From NCBI GenBank assembly GCA_028281725.1, contig JANQJJ010000137.1, positions 1 through 44,341 of the forward strand: a stretch of DNA of 44,341 bases. Reading direction: 5' to 3'. The position numbers and the translations under genes are program-made. Source of the stretch: Pirellulaceae bacterium (lineage in GTDB: Bacteria > Planctomycetota > Planctomycetia > Pirellulales > Pirellulaceae). Positions within the stretch are counted from its first letter, which is position 1. Each line of letters starts with the position of its first letter. Below are positions 9,787-19,161 of the stretch, one piece after another. The notes under the pieces are model-generated. The model was not told where the DNA came from, made no database searches, and saw only the letters and a program-made list of their open reading frames with translations.

Positions 9787-10802
9787 GGTCATGCGTGTCT
9801 GGACAACTGGGGAAGGCGACGTGGTTGCCAGCGGTCGTCTGTTTGTTGGCCCATTCTTCGGCGGCGGGCCAAACACCGGAGACGCTAGACGTCGCTGTTT
9901 TCCGGTCGGTGCAGTCGAAGGCGATTGATCCCTGGGCGCCTCCGGTCGTCAGGCGGCTGACCGGCAGCATCACGCAGTTCGATGCGCAGAGATTGGTTTG
10001 GGCCGACCCTGATGGTCAGGTGCAAGAGGTTGCCAGTGACCGTGTTCAGCGAGTCACGCCGGCTTGGGAAAACGCTCGGGCGTCGTCAGCAAGCGAGTTG
10101 GTCGACGCCCATCAGTATCGCGCGGCGGTGAGTGCGATTCAGGAGGCGCTCAAAAGTGGTGTGCCGCGGTGGCAGCAACGGATTCTCATCTCGCGGTTGG
10201 TGCAGTCGCTCGATGCCCTCGGAAATCCGCGAACTGCTGGAATCATCTTTCTCAACCTGACGGCTACCGACCCGCCGGCGATGCTCTATGCCGACATGCC
10301 GCTCTGCTGGACCGTCCGGGAGCCCGACAAAGCCCTGGAGGCGGCAGCCATCGAGTGGCTGGCCGGCGACGACGAGCACGGACAGCTGTTGGGGGCGAGT
10401 TGGCTACTATTCGGTCAGGAAGGGGAGCGGGCAAGACGAACACTGGCTCAGCTGCGGTCTTCCAGTAATTCCACGCTGGCCAGTCTGGCGGTGGTGCAGA
10501 GTTGGCGACTGGTGCCTCCACCACAGACCAGGGCGCAGTTGCCCGACTGGATCGAGTACCGAGATCAACTTCTGAGCCCTTTGCAGCTCGGGCCAACCGA
10601 GTTTTTGGCCGACCGGCTCATGAGAATTGGCGAGCCGGATTTGGCCATTGGGCAGTGGATGCGGATTGCCACCATGCATGGCGACCGATACCATCGTGCG
10701 GCAGGCGCGTTGGAATCGGTCGTAAGCGAGTTGCAGCGACAGGGGCGCCAAGAAGAGTCACAGAGGCTGAAGCCATGGATCGAGCAGTTGCGTGGGAAAT
10801 GA
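9783..10802 (+). CDS. Secreted helical-repeat protein in the sulfatase/ExbB operon
   Basis: I do not recognise a named family. The GTG at 9783 shares GTGA with the sulfatase stop; a second GTG at 9795 is an alternative. The product (339 residues from 9783) has a signal peptide in its first 30 residues, with Arg/Lys then a hydrophobic core and an AAG-Q cleavage-like site. A short beta-rich part follows (about 50-85: [21 protein letters not shown]). The rest, about 100-335, is alpha-helical, Ala/Leu/Arg-rich and TPR-like in look, without a clean repeat. The stop overlaps the ATG of the exbB gene by 4 bases. Sitting directly before ExbB/ExbD suggests a periplasmic partner of that motor; this is inference. 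Confidence 0.72.
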   Translation: MRSCVSGQLGKATWLPAVVCLLAHSSAAGQTPETLDVAVFRSVQSKAIDPWAPPVVRRLTGSITQFDAQRLVWADPDGQVQEVASDRVQRVTPAWENARASSASELVDAHQYRAAVSAIQEALKSGVPRWQQRILISRLVQSLDALGNPRTAGIIFLNLTATDPPAMLYADMPLCWTVREPDKALEAAAIEWLAGDDEHGQLLGASWLLFGQEGERARRTLAQLRSSSNSTLASLAVVQSWRLVPPPQTRAQLPDWIEYRDQLLSPLQLGPTEFLADRLMRIGEPDLAIGQWMRIATMHGDRYHRAAGALESVVSELQRQGRQEESQRLKPWIEQLRGK

Positions 10803-11683
10803 GGCCTACGGTGGGAGCGCGCCGTAGCCCGGCCGGAAGTCTGGCTCGCAAGCTTATGAGGAAATCGCTGGAGACCCTGGGTCTTTGGACTCGTTTGGCT
10901 GTTTTTCCAGCACTTGTATCGACCGGGCCTCTCGCCTGGGGACAGGGCGATACGCCGGCAGCTCCGGGCGACGCAGAAGTTGGAGGATTCTGGTCCATCG
11001 TCTTCAGCGGCGGCTGGGTCGGGATGCTGATCATCCTGGTGCTGGTGATGTTATCACTGGTCGCCGTCTACCTGATCGCCGAACAGATCATGACACTTCG
11101 TAAGGGCGAGGTTATGCCACCAGGGCTGGCCGACGAAGTGCGACAATTGTTGTCGCAGGGGAGATTGCCGGACGCGGATGCCGTTTGCCGTCGGAAGCCA
11201 AGCCCACTGTCCTTTGTGCTCATCAGCGGTTTGTCGGAGATCGATTTTGGGTGGCAAGCGATGGAGAAGGCCATGGAAGACGCCGTTTCCGAACAGGCTG
11301 CGAAACTATATCGAAAGATCGAATACTTGTCGGTTATTGGAAACCTAGCGCCCATGTGTGGACTGTTGGGAACGGTGACCGGAATGATTTTTGCGTTTCA
11401 GCAAGTAGCCATCAGCCAGGGAACGGCCGGCGCGGCTGATTTGGCCGAGGGGATCTACTCGGCATTGGTGACGACGGTCGCTGGATTGGTCGTTGCCATT
11501 CCGTCTTTGGGAGCCTTTGCAGTTTTTCGCAACCGAATTGATCAGTTGATCGCGGAGTCGGCCTACATGGCTCAGCACGTGTTTTCTCCGGTGCGCAGGC
11601 GAGCAACCAAGATGGCGCCTCGTCAGGTCTCGCAGCCTAGTCCGCCGGGCGCCCCGCCCTCCCCTCCGCGTTCCTCGTCCTAG
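10799..11683 (+). CDS. exbB: MotA/TolQ/ExbB proton channel family protein
   Basis: The ATG at 10799 overlaps the upstream stop (ATGA) and gives 294 residues. An internal ATG at 10856 would give a more usual signal sequence, so the start is uncertain. After a signal-like N-terminus there is a TM segment (GGWVGMLIILVLVMLSLVAVYLI), a cytoplasmic part, and then the conserved pair of helices: LGLLGTVTGMIFAF-like core (APMCGLLGTVTGMIF) and IYSALVTTVAGLVVAIP. This is the ExbB/TolQ signature. It forms the pentameric stator of a proton-driven motor with ExbD. The C-terminus is Pro/Ser-rich. No TonB or TolA is present nearby. Confidence 0.9.
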   Translation: MRPTVGARRSPAGSLARKLMRKSLETLGLWTRLAVFPALVSTGPLAWGQGDTPAAPGDAEVGGFWSIVFSGGWVGMLIILVLVMLSLVAVYLIAEQIMTLRKGEVMPPGLADEVRQLLSQGRLPDADAVCRRKPSPLSFVLISGLSEIDFGWQAMEKAMEDAVSEQAAKLYRKIEYLSVIGNLAPMCGLLGTVTGMIFAFQQVAISQGTAGAADLAEGIYSALVTTVAGLVVAIPSLGAFAVFRNRIDQLIAESAYMAQHVFSPVRRRATKMAPRQVSQPSPPGAPPSPPRSSS

Positions 11684-11704
11684 ACTATTGCAAAGGTGAG
11701 ATGA

Positions 11705-12127
11705 GTGCGAAGTCCACGTCTGTTGGCCAGCGGTACAGCGTCGATCAATATGACGCCGATGATCGATGTCGTATTTCTACTGATCATCTTTTTTCTCGTT
11801 TCAAGCCACCTTGCCAAACAAGAGAACTCCGTCGCTCTGGAGTTGCCCGAAGCCGCGTCGGGGCTGGATGATTCCGTCAACCGGGATACGCTGGTCGTCA
11901 ACGTACTGCCCACAGGCCGCTGGCAGATCGGTGGAGTGGACGTGGATGAGCAGGCGATACCGGCAGGCTTTCGACGCCGAATAATCGCATCGGCGGAGCC
12001 CATTCGGCTGAAAATCAGAACCGATCGCAACGTGCCTTACAAACGCATTGAACCGCTGTTACGAATGGCCTCGACCGCCGGAATTGGCGATATCGTCTTT
12101 TCGGTTTACGAGGATCCGGGCCGATGA
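11705..12127 (+). CDS. exbD: ExbD/TolR-family protein 1
   Basis: A 140-residue ExbD. The GTG at 11705 must be the start, because an in-frame TGA sits just before it; GGTGAG at 11695-11700 is the ribosome binding site. After a 13-residue cytoplasmic start comes [17 protein letters not shown], whose Asp21 is the conserved proton-path residue. A periplasmic domain follows, with the usual beta/alpha arrangement ([34 protein letters not shown]). It lies 21 bases after the exbB stop and overlaps the second exbD by 4 bases. Confidence 0.92.
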   Translation: MRSPRLLASGTASINMTPMIDVVFLLIIFFLVSSHLAKQENSVALELPEAASGLDDSVNRDTLVVNVLPTGRWQIGGVDVDEQAIPAGFRRRIIASAEPIRLKIRTDRNVPYKRIEPLLRMASTAGIGDIVFSVYEDPGR

Positions 12128-12594
12128 AACGCGACTATTCCCTTAATCCTGTTGGGAGAAGCGGTCGGCCGCGTCGGCCAATCGAGATTGCCATGACACC
12201 GATGATTGATGTCATCTTTTTGCTGCTGGTCTTCTTTCTGGCCACCAGCAGCTTTCAGCTCGTGGAGCAGCTGTTACCGAGTGGCGTATCGAACATAAGC
12301 ACTCCCGCGGGCGATGCGGCGCAGCCACCGGAGGATCCCAACCAAGACGTGCTGGAACAAGTCATTGTCAAGATCGAGATGGAGGGTGGCGTTGCCGTGG
12401 CCAAACTGGGTGGGGTCACCCTGCCCGCTATGAGTCAGCTTAAGGAGCGACTTGAGGCGATCGGTGGAGTGCGTGCGGACGTACCGGTCGTGATTGATCC
12501 GCAAGCCGAAGTCAAGGCGGCGGACGTGGTGAGGGCTTATGATTGGGCGCGGCAAGCTGGGCTGGCACGCGTCTACTTGGCAACGCGCCAGTAA
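12124..12594 (+). CDS. exbD: ExbD/TolR-family protein 2
   Basis: A 156-residue second ExbD whose ATG overlaps the first one's stop (ATGA). The N-terminus is basic, and the TM segment begins [18 protein letters not shown] with conserved Asp29. The periplasmic part contains an acidic, Pro-rich insert (about 55-75) before the ExbD fold, so it is longer than copy 1. Two ExbDs per operon suggest a heteromeric rod inside the ExbB pentamer. This is the last gene of the overlapping set; 46 bases separate it from the acetyltransferase-like gene. Confidence 0.92.
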   Translation: MKRDYSLNPVGRSGRPRRPIEIAMTPMIDVIFLLLVFFLATSSFQLVEQLLPSGVSNISTPAGDAAQPPEDPNQDVLEQVIVKIEMEGGVAVAKLGGVTLPAMSQLKERLEAIGGVRADVPVVIDPQAEVKAADVVRAYDWARQAGLARVYLATRQ

Positions 12595-12640
12595 GGGGAT
12601 CCACTAGGTAAGAAAATATGGTGACCGGGGAGCTAGAGCT

Positions 12641-13870
12641 ATGAACGCGAATGCCGGACAAGCTTCGCCATACGATGAGGGAGGCGATCAGTCCAAGCCG
12701 CGAAGGCAGGCATCGATTGACGCCTATCGCGGCATTGTCATGTTTTTGATGCTGGCCGAAGTGCTGGAACTGATGACACTGTCTGTCGCCTTTCCTGAAA
12801 GTCGCTGGGCTCAATGGCTGAAATTTCATACGACGCACGTGCAGTGGGTCGGTTGTTCGTTGCATGATTTGATTCAGCCCAGTTTTTCGTTTCTGGTGGG
12901 GGTGTCCCTGCCATTTTCGATCGCCGCACGTCGTCGGCGCGGAAGTGGATTTTCCAGCATGGCGTTGCACGCCGCCTGGCGCAGCGTGTTGCTGATTGTG
13001 TTAGGGATCGCTCTCCGCAGCTTGGGTAGTTCCAGTACCAATTTTTTCTTCGTCGATACGCTGACCCAGATCGGTTTGGGGTATTTCGCTTTGTTTCTGC
13101 TGGCCGGCTACCGGCGAGCCGTGCAGGTGGTTGCGGTCGTCGTAATATTGCTGGGCTACTGGGCGCTGTTTGCTCTGTGGCCCATGCCGGCGTCTGACTT
13201 CGATTTTGCGGCTGTGGGCGTTTCAGCCGATTGGGCCCAGACGCACTTGTTGGATGGCTTTGCGGCTCACTGGAACAAGAATATGAATCCCGCTTGGGCA
13301 TTTGATACTTGGTTCATGAACCTGATGCCCCGCGAGCGGCCCTTCGAGTTCAATGGGGGCGGTTACGCCACGCTCAATTTCATACCGACCCTGGCCACGA
13401 TGCTGTTGGGGGTCTTGGCAGGTGGCGTTCTCATCGAATCGGCAGATGCGACCAGGAAACTGATGTGGCTGGCTATCCCGGGCGCGATGATGTTGGCGGC
13501 CGGGTGGGCCTTAGGCGATTTCGGGATCTGCCCGGTTGTCAAACGCATCTGGACACCCTCCTGGGTGCTCTACAGCGGGGGCCTGTGTTTTTTGACGCTC
13601 GGTGGCCTCTATCTGGTCTGTGACGTGTACGGGTGGAAAGCATGGTCCTGGCCGATCTTGGTGATTGGCGCGAATTCCATCACCGCCTACGTCATGAGCT
13701 GGACCATGGAGCAGCCTATCAAGGCATTTTTGAAGCGGCACCTGGGGGAGAGGCCATTTCTGGTCGCCGGTGAGGCTTGGGAGCCCGTACTTCTCGGTTC
13801 GGCTGTTCTGCTGACGATGTGGCTGATACTATTGTGGCTCTATCGGCAACGGATTTTTGTACGTATCTAG
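12641..13870 (+). CDS. Heparan-alpha-glucosaminide N-acetyltransferase-like membrane protein (DUF5009/NagX type)
   Basis: A 409-residue protein with about 10 hydrophobic segments. The N-terminal SIDAYRGIVMFLML (25-38) and the motif HVQWVGCSLHDLIQPSFSFLVG (66-87), with His66 and Asp76, match the HGSNAT/NagX acyltransferase family. Human HGSNAT moves acetyl from cytosolic acetyl-CoA across the membrane to terminal glucosamine. Bacterial members act in amino-sugar or glycan turnover; the substrate here is unknown. GGGGAG lies 8 bases before the ATG. It sits directly downstream of the sulfatase/ExbBD operon. Confidence 0.84.
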   Translation: MNANAGQASPYDEGGDQSKPRRQASIDAYRGIVMFLMLAEVLELMTLSVAFPESRWAQWLKFHTTHVQWVGCSLHDLIQPSFSFLVGVSLPFSIAARRRRGSGFSSMALHAAWRSVLLIVLGIALRSLGSSSTNFFFVDTLTQIGLGYFALFLLAGYRRAVQVVAVVVILLGYWALFALWPMPASDFDFAAVGVSADWAQTHLLDGFAAHWNKNMNPAWAFDTWFMNLMPRERPFEFNGGGYATLNFIPTLATMLLGVLAGGVLIESADATRKLMWLAIPGAMMLAAGWALGDFGICPVVKRIWTPSWVLYSGGLCFLTLGGLYLVCDVYGWKAWSWPILVIGANSITAYVMSWTMEQPIKAFLKRHLGERPFLVAGEAWEPVLLGSAVLLTMWLILLWLYRQRIFVRI

Positions 13871-14012
13871 AGTGGTTTCCCTCTTTGCGTAGTCTGATTT
13901 CCGTAGGTTGACCCCCGGAGAGCACAGGTGGGCGCAGGCTCTGTGCCGTGCGGCTGCCGTAGCTCGCATCACCCGTCATTGGCAAGCTCAGTAGGTTCGT
14001 GCAGGATCGATA

Positions 14013-15347
14013 ATGGATCAGCCGTCAAAGCAAATCGCTGATCGCTATCGATTGCAACTCTCAGACGTCTGGCGGCAATGGTTTGATACCGATGCGGCCG
14101 ATCTCAGACCTGCGGGCATGTTTCGGATTTCGCTTTCGGCCGCTCAGCTAACGGCTGAGCAGCCAACCGAGATCTGGCCAGGTTTTATGCTTCCAGACAC
14201 GTTGCCGATCATCGGCAATGAATACGGCGACTGGTTGTGCGTACGCGCGATGCCGGATGACCGATTGGGAGAGCTCGTTCATTGGTATCATGGAGGTGGG
14301 GATTGGATACCGATCGGCAATCGGCTCGCCGAAGCGCTGCTGCACGATACGGTTGACCAATTTCGGCCAATCGGGGGACAGATGCTACGCGGCGCGGCGG
14401 AAACGGTCGCTCCCAATCACTGCGATGAAGTGCTTTCACGAACCGTGGAAGATTCGTTCCTCAATTGGCTATGCGAGGGACTGGCCAGCGAAATCTGCGG
14501 AGTCAGCGGCGTAGCCACCAGGCTTGGATCTCTCGTGGAGCACCTACGGAACAATCATCACCAAGCCGCCTTGCGACTGCTGTACGAAAATGCCTGGTCG
14601 ATCGATGCGGTTGCTTGCGACTTGATCGAGGATGCGCTCCAGCGACCAGTTTCGAAGCTGGCCGATCCCAAGATCGCCGAGTTGCTTGAGGTCGATTGGT
14701 CGCCTGATTTTGTCCGCTGGTTGTTCGATCTCGGCACGATGCCCGAGGAGCACAGGCGGCGCGTAGTCGAGCAACTGAGCATAGAAACATCAGCCTGGCC
14801 CAATCAAGACTGGATGACCGCTGAGGAGATTGCCGGAGGCGTACTCCGGCGACGCAGTGATGTTGGTTGGGCGTACGACATTGCCGGTTGGTGTCGACAA
14901 CGTGCCGGAGACCCGGCGGTAGCGGCGAAGATTTATTGGTCCGGCCGCATGGCTTCTTCGTTTTCCGATCAGGCGGTTAGGATGCGAACTCATTGGTTCG
15001 ATCAGCGACACGGCAAATTCTCGATTGCCCAATTGTTGTCGCTCACGGATCACATCACATCCGCCGATCAGCAGGATCCTTATCTGTCGGCTGTGCGGCA
15101 ACCGACCGAAAAACGACTGCGCTCGGTACGAGAGTATTGGCAGGCACTCGGCCGGCAAAAGATGAGGCAAGACGCCCATGCGGAGGCTTATGCCTGTTTT
15201 TACCGTGCCGGATGGGACATGGGAGCGCACCGGCTCTCGGAGTACCGGCCTATCTTGGAATCGTTGATCGAGTGCGCTCATGCTGCCGGATGGTCCGCGC
15301 GGGCTGCCATCGCAGAAACCCACCTGGCGTGTTTGCAGCAACGTTAG
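14013..15347 (+). CDS. SMI1/KNR4 (SUKH) domain protein with helical C-terminus
   Basis: A 444-residue soluble protein without signal peptide. Residues about 45-115 look like a SUKH domain: GFMLPDTLPIIGNEYGDWLCVR, then DRLGELVHWYHGGGDWIP and the helix ALLHDTVDQF. This is the pattern of LP-x-x-x-P-I, G-D-x-L-C and V-x-x-W-x-H in SMI1/KNR4 proteins. From about 130 on it is alpha-helical, Trp/Arg/Ala-rich, with no further motif I know. Bacterial SUKH proteins are often immunity proteins of polymorphic toxins, but no toxin gene is next to it, and this one is much larger than a typical immunity protein. AGGA precedes the ATG. It converges with the FtsX permease gene. Confidence 0.68.
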   Translation: MDQPSKQIADRYRLQLSDVWRQWFDTDAADLRPAGMFRISLSAAQLTAEQPTEIWPGFMLPDTLPIIGNEYGDWLCVRAMPDDRLGELVHWYHGGGDWIPIGNRLAEALLHDTVDQFRPIGGQMLRGAAETVAPNHCDEVLSRTVEDSFLNWLCEGLASEICGVSGVATRLGSLVEHLRNNHHQAALRLLYENAWSIDAVACDLIEDALQRPVSKLADPKIAELLEVDWSPDFVRWLFDLGTMPEEHRRRVVEQLSIETSAWPNQDWMTAEEIAGGVLRRRSDVGWAYDIAGWCRQRAGDPAVAAKIYWSGRMASSFSDQAVRMRTHWFDQRHGKFSIAQLLSLTDHITSADQQDPYLSAVRQPTEKRLRSVREYWQALGRQKMRQDAHAEAYACFYRAGWDMGAHRLSEYRPILESLIECAHAAGWSARAAIAETHLACLQQR

Positions 15348-15404
15348 CAATATTTCATGCCCGAGGGATTGTTTGCGGTGCCGAAAGGTCGATTCGTGAC
15401 TGGA

Positions 15405-18400
15405 CTATTGGCTTCGAAGCGCCGCCACCAGCGACTGCCTTGTTGCCGTGCGCACCGCGATCACAGCCGAGACAAAACCTATGGCCAAGATCAACAGCAA
15501 CATCAGAAACGGGTTGGCCAAACTGATCTGCGGCCCCACCTCCAGGATGTAGGGAATCAATGCAATGGCCGCTGAGACAACGCCCACCAGCAGGCCGACG
15601 CCGAGCAGGATGGCGGTCTCGAGGGTAAGCATTTTGGCGATACGATGTTGCGAGAATCCGACGGCTTGCATGAGAGCTAGTTCACTGCGACGTTCCAATA
15701 CGCTGCGTACCTGAGTGGCGATCAATCCGAGGGTACCGAGCAGCAGCCCCAAGGCACCAAGCGATTGGAACGCACTGATGTATGTGTTCTGCACGCCCAG
15801 CAGGCGTATCAGTTTTTCTTGACTGGAAGTGACATCGAGTCCTTCATCGCTCCAGCCTTCTTCGAGTGTTCTTGCAACGACCTGCGGGTCTTGCTGTGAG
15901 CCGCTACGGATCAGGAAGTAACTGTAACCACTAATCTGAGGAAACGCGTGTTGGAAATTATCTTCGTGGATGAGCAATTTACCCTGAAGCACACTGTTGG
16001 ACAAAAGACCGACGGTTTTGAAGTACAGCCTTTGGTGGTCGAATTCAAGCTGGATGATCGACCCCAACGACGCGCCTTGTTTTAAACTCCAGGCGGCCGT
16101 GTTCTGGTCCAAGATCACGGGAATCGGGTTTTGCAATTCACCAGATGCCGCTGGAGACAGAGCCTTCCACGGGTTCTCTGGATTGTTTGCAGCCGACCAT
16201 TCAAACCGTAAGGAGTCGGTCGAGAAGTCGTGCAGTTCGCTTAGGCGTTGTGGAACGCCTAAGATCGTCGGCTGGGCAACTTGAAACAGATTATTACAGC
16301 TGGCATCTTCTCCCAGGCGAGCCCTCAGTGGGACAATGGTTGCGTCGAGTAGGAGTTGGGCGTCGTCCCCGATCATATCCGCACGAACACTGCCCGAGCC
16401 AATGTTTCGATAGATTGGCTGCGAACTCTCCGCGAGCAGATCAAAACCTCCGTATCCACGTTCGGTGGGTGAGACCTGAAAGACGCCCATCGATGCGATC
16501 AGGAAGCTCGCAACCGCCAGCAGGCCAAGCGACAAGGAACTGCGAACCGGGTTGCGACAGATGGCCCGCCAGGCGAGTGGAAGCAGGCTCCAGCGCGACG
16601 GCCGAGCCTGCATGGCGACTCCAGATTCAATCATTTGATGCAAGGCGATCAGGGCGGATGCCAAGAGCAGCATGCCGCAACCAAAAAAGCTGGCCGCGCG
16701 AGCCATGCCTGACTGTCCAAGACCAAAGAAGATTAAACTGGTCGCCCCAAATACCGCAAAACCGGCGATGGCCAGCGATATCCGGTTCAGCTTTCCCGAA
16801 AAGCCCTCGGATTGAGATGTTTGGTTGCGGAGCATCGATAGCGGTGTCTGCCCGCTCAGACGCCGCAAAGAAGCGTAGAGCGTCGTGAGGCTGGCGAGGA
16901 TCCCGACGACCGCTCCAATCAGCAAGCTTTGCCACGAGAAAGAGAATTCCAGGAATTCAGACGAGATGGCCCCAATCCACCAAGACTCCAGGCCAGCGAT
17001 CATCGTTCTGGCGTAGGCAAGTCCGAGTAGCATTCCAGCCAAGGCGCCGCCCGCGGCGACCCAGGTCAGTTCTGCGAGCAGCAATCGTCGAATTCTGCTC
17101 GCCGTAAAGCCTTGAGTCACGAGTATCCCAATCTGACTGGTGCGTTGCTGAATACCGAGCTTGAAGAGCAAGGTCACCAGTAAGAGCGAAGCGATGATGA
17201 CAAAGAAACTCAGGGACAGGAAAAGCATATCGAAAGGGGTCGTGCCTGACGCGGCGGCGAGTTGGGCATCTCGGATAGGAAGAAACGCCAGGCCTTTCTG
17301 GCTGCGAGTCGATAGCAGTGCCTCTTCGATTTCCGCACGCACCTGGGCCTCGTCTGGATATCGACCGGCGGGTATTCGAATGGCTGTCGTGTTTCCAAAT
17401 CGGCTGCCAAACAATTTGTTCGAAGAGGCGTATCGGTAGGGGATGAACATCTTGGGCGTCAGTCGATGGTCATTCCAGTATTCGTCGTCGACCGACAGGA
17501 TTTTGTCTTGCAGATCCAGTTTGAACGGCAGATCCCACTTGGAAATGGAATCCTGGTCCGTCACACCTGGCACGCTGGGGGTCAAGTTCGGGTCGTTGAA
17601 GCGTTCCGGGGCCAAGGCATACTGAGCCGGTCGGCTCCTTCGAAAGGGACGTTCCGGCTTCGTCAGGGGAACGATTCCCGCAACCATAAACCGCCGAGTT
17701 TTTTCGACTTTCTTGCCCTCGACGGTTTCCGGCTCGAAGTACTTCATTTGAAACCACTCGCCGGGAGCGAGCGACAATTGCTCGGCCAGCCAAGAATTGA
17801 TCCAGCAGTAAGGGATTCTTAGGCTGGATCTGGGGACGGTCGTATGTTTCTCCAGTTGCAACTGGCTTAGTCGGTCGACTCCGACGATGATGGAGTACGG
17901 AACTTCGCGACTGAGCAGTTGGAGGTCTTCGGAGTCCACTGGGAGATTGCCCGTCAGTTCACCAGGTTCTCCGTCAACCGCGACCGGCGATGGACGCAGT
18001 TCGGTCTTGGGGCTGCGCTTCGATTCCGTCTCGAGTCCAAAATCATTCGGGAAGCGGCTTTCGTACGCAACAGCGCTTCGGGCGCTAGATAGGTCTGACG
18101 GAAGCGGTTCCACCTTGGCCACTGAATTGGCCAGGTAAGTGAGCAGCCGAGTTGCATCATCACGGCCAAATTGCTCGACGACCGCGTTGGAGGTGGCGTT
18201 ATCAAGAATCAGTTCCTTCGCCGAAAGCTGGTAGTAGTCATAGATAGTCTCCGGCGGCATTTCCTCCGTGGTTTCTGGGATATCCAAATCGAGGTCGGGA
18301 AATGTTCTCGTATGCCTCTCCAGCTGGAGTCCGTAATCTTCGAGCTTCGGCTGCAGTTGAAGATTCAGTTCATCACACCATCGCTGACCACGATCTCCGG

Positions 18401-19142
18401 CTCGAAGGCTTGGCGAGGGAGTGAGTACGAAAGCGGCGTTGACCTGGGTACCGCAGTCCAGCACGTCTTGCAGAGTTTCAGGCGATGCAAAGACGTTGCG
18501 CGGTACCTCTTGTCCAGATAAAAAGCTAACTCCTCCAATGCTGTGATCGGGCAATATGGCGACTACCTTTTGTCTCGGCAAACTGATCGAGGCATCGTCG
18601 CGACGACCGAGGGGATTATCAGCGGGAATGCCCGATGGTTTGCCCAATCGAAGCGTTAGCCTGTCCCCGATCGAAGCGGAAAGCTCTCTGGCCAAAGATT
18701 CGTTGATCGCAATTTCGTCTTCTTTTACCTCCTTGGGGAGAGCATTCTGCCGATCGCTGCCAACATGACTCCAGAAATCGGCTCCCGCAGCGAGCACCTG
18801 CACTTGAGATGCCCGCAGAAGCAGATCGTCGCTTCGATGCTCTACTGTCGTGCCGGAGAGAACGATGCCCGCAGCGATCCTCGCCTGGGACTCTGAATCT
18901 GAGAGCGACAGGGACTGGAGAACCTCTGGACGAAAAAACGATCGGGCATTCAGCAGGCACTCGATGTTGGCGAGACGACCAATAACCAGATTCCTCAGGC
19001 TACCTCGGACACTATCACCGACGACCAGGGCACCCACGATAACCGCAGTCGCTACTGAGATGCCGAGTCCGACGGTGACGTGGGCGCGGAAATAGTAACT
19101 CAGTGATCGGAGTACGAGAGACCACAAGGAAGGTCGCGTCAT
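15405..19142 (-). CDS. Very large FtsX-family ABC transporter permease
   Basis: A 1245-residue membrane protein. It opens with a basic stretch and TM1 (about 18-42), then has a periplasmic domain of roughly 590 residues. The first FtsX block has three helices around 635-770 and contains RTSQIGILVTQGFTASRIRRLLL. More TM segments follow around 800-920, then a second extracytoplasmic domain, and the last FtsX block (about 1115-1240) contains ERRSELALMQAVGFSQHRIAKML. The duplicated FtsX layout fits the LolCE/MacB-like or YtrF/AdcC-like group that extracts or exports lipids, lipoproteins or peptides. The ATPase gene ends 19 bases upstream, so the two form one transporter. Cargo is unknown. Confidence 0.88.
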   Translation of the reverse strand: MTRPSLWSLVLRSLSYYFRAHVTVGLGISVATAVIVGALVVGDSVRGSLRNLVIGRLANIECLLNARSFFRPEVLQSLSLSDSESQARIAAGIVLSGTTVEHRSDDLLLRASQVQVLAAGADFWSHVGSDRQNALPKEVKEDEIAINESLARELSASIGDRLTLRLGKPSGIPADNPLGRRDDASISLPRQKVVAILPDHSIGGVSFLSGQEVPRNVFASPETLQDVLDCGTQVNAAFVLTPSPSLRAGDRGQRWCDELNLQLQPKLEDYGLQLERHTRTFPDLDLDIPETTEEMPPETIYDYYQLSAKELILDNATSNAVVEQFGRDDATRLLTYLANSVAKVEPLPSDLSSARSAVAYESRFPNDFGLETESKRSPKTELRPSPVAVDGEPGELTGNLPVDSEDLQLLSREVPYSIIVGVDRLSQLQLEKHTTVPRSSLRIPYCWINSWLAEQLSLAPGEWFQMKYFEPETVEGKKVEKTRRFMVAGIVPLTKPERPFRRSRPAQYALAPERFNDPNLTPSVPGVTDQDSISKWDLPFKLDLQDKILSVDDEYWNDHRLTPKMFIPYRYASSNKLFGSRFGNTTAIRIPAGRYPDEAQVRAEIEEALLSTRSQKGLAFLPIRDAQLAAASGTTPFDMLFLSLSFFVIIASLLLVTLLFKLGIQQRTSQIGILVTQGFTASRIRRLLLAELTWVAAGGALAGMLLGLAYARTMIAGLESWWIGAISSEFLEFSFSWQSLLIGAVVGILASLTTLYASLRRLSGQTPLSMLRNQTSQSEGFSGKLNRISLAIAGFAVFGATSLIFFGLGQSGMARAASFFGCGMLLLASALIALHQMIESGVAMQARPSRWSLLPLAWRAICRNPVRSSLSLGLLAVASFLIASMGVFQVSPTERGYGGFDLLAESSQPIYRNIGSGSVRADMIGDDAQLLLDATIVPLRARLGEDASCNNLFQVAQPTILGVPQRLSELHDFSTDSLRFEWSAANNPENPWKALSPAASGELQNPIPVILDQNTAAWSLKQGASLGSIIQLEFDHQRLYFKTVGLLSNSVLQGKLLIHEDNFQHAFPQISGYSYFLIRSGSQQDPQVVARTLEEGWSDEGLDVTSSQEKLIRLLGVQNTYISAFQSLGALGLLLGTLGLIATQVRSVLERRSELALMQAVGFSQHRIAKMLTLETAILLGVGLLVGVVSAAIALIPYILEVGPQISLANPFLMLLLILAIGFVSAVIAVRTATRQSLVAALRSQ

Positions 19143-19161
19143 GATTCGGGTCCAAATCCCA

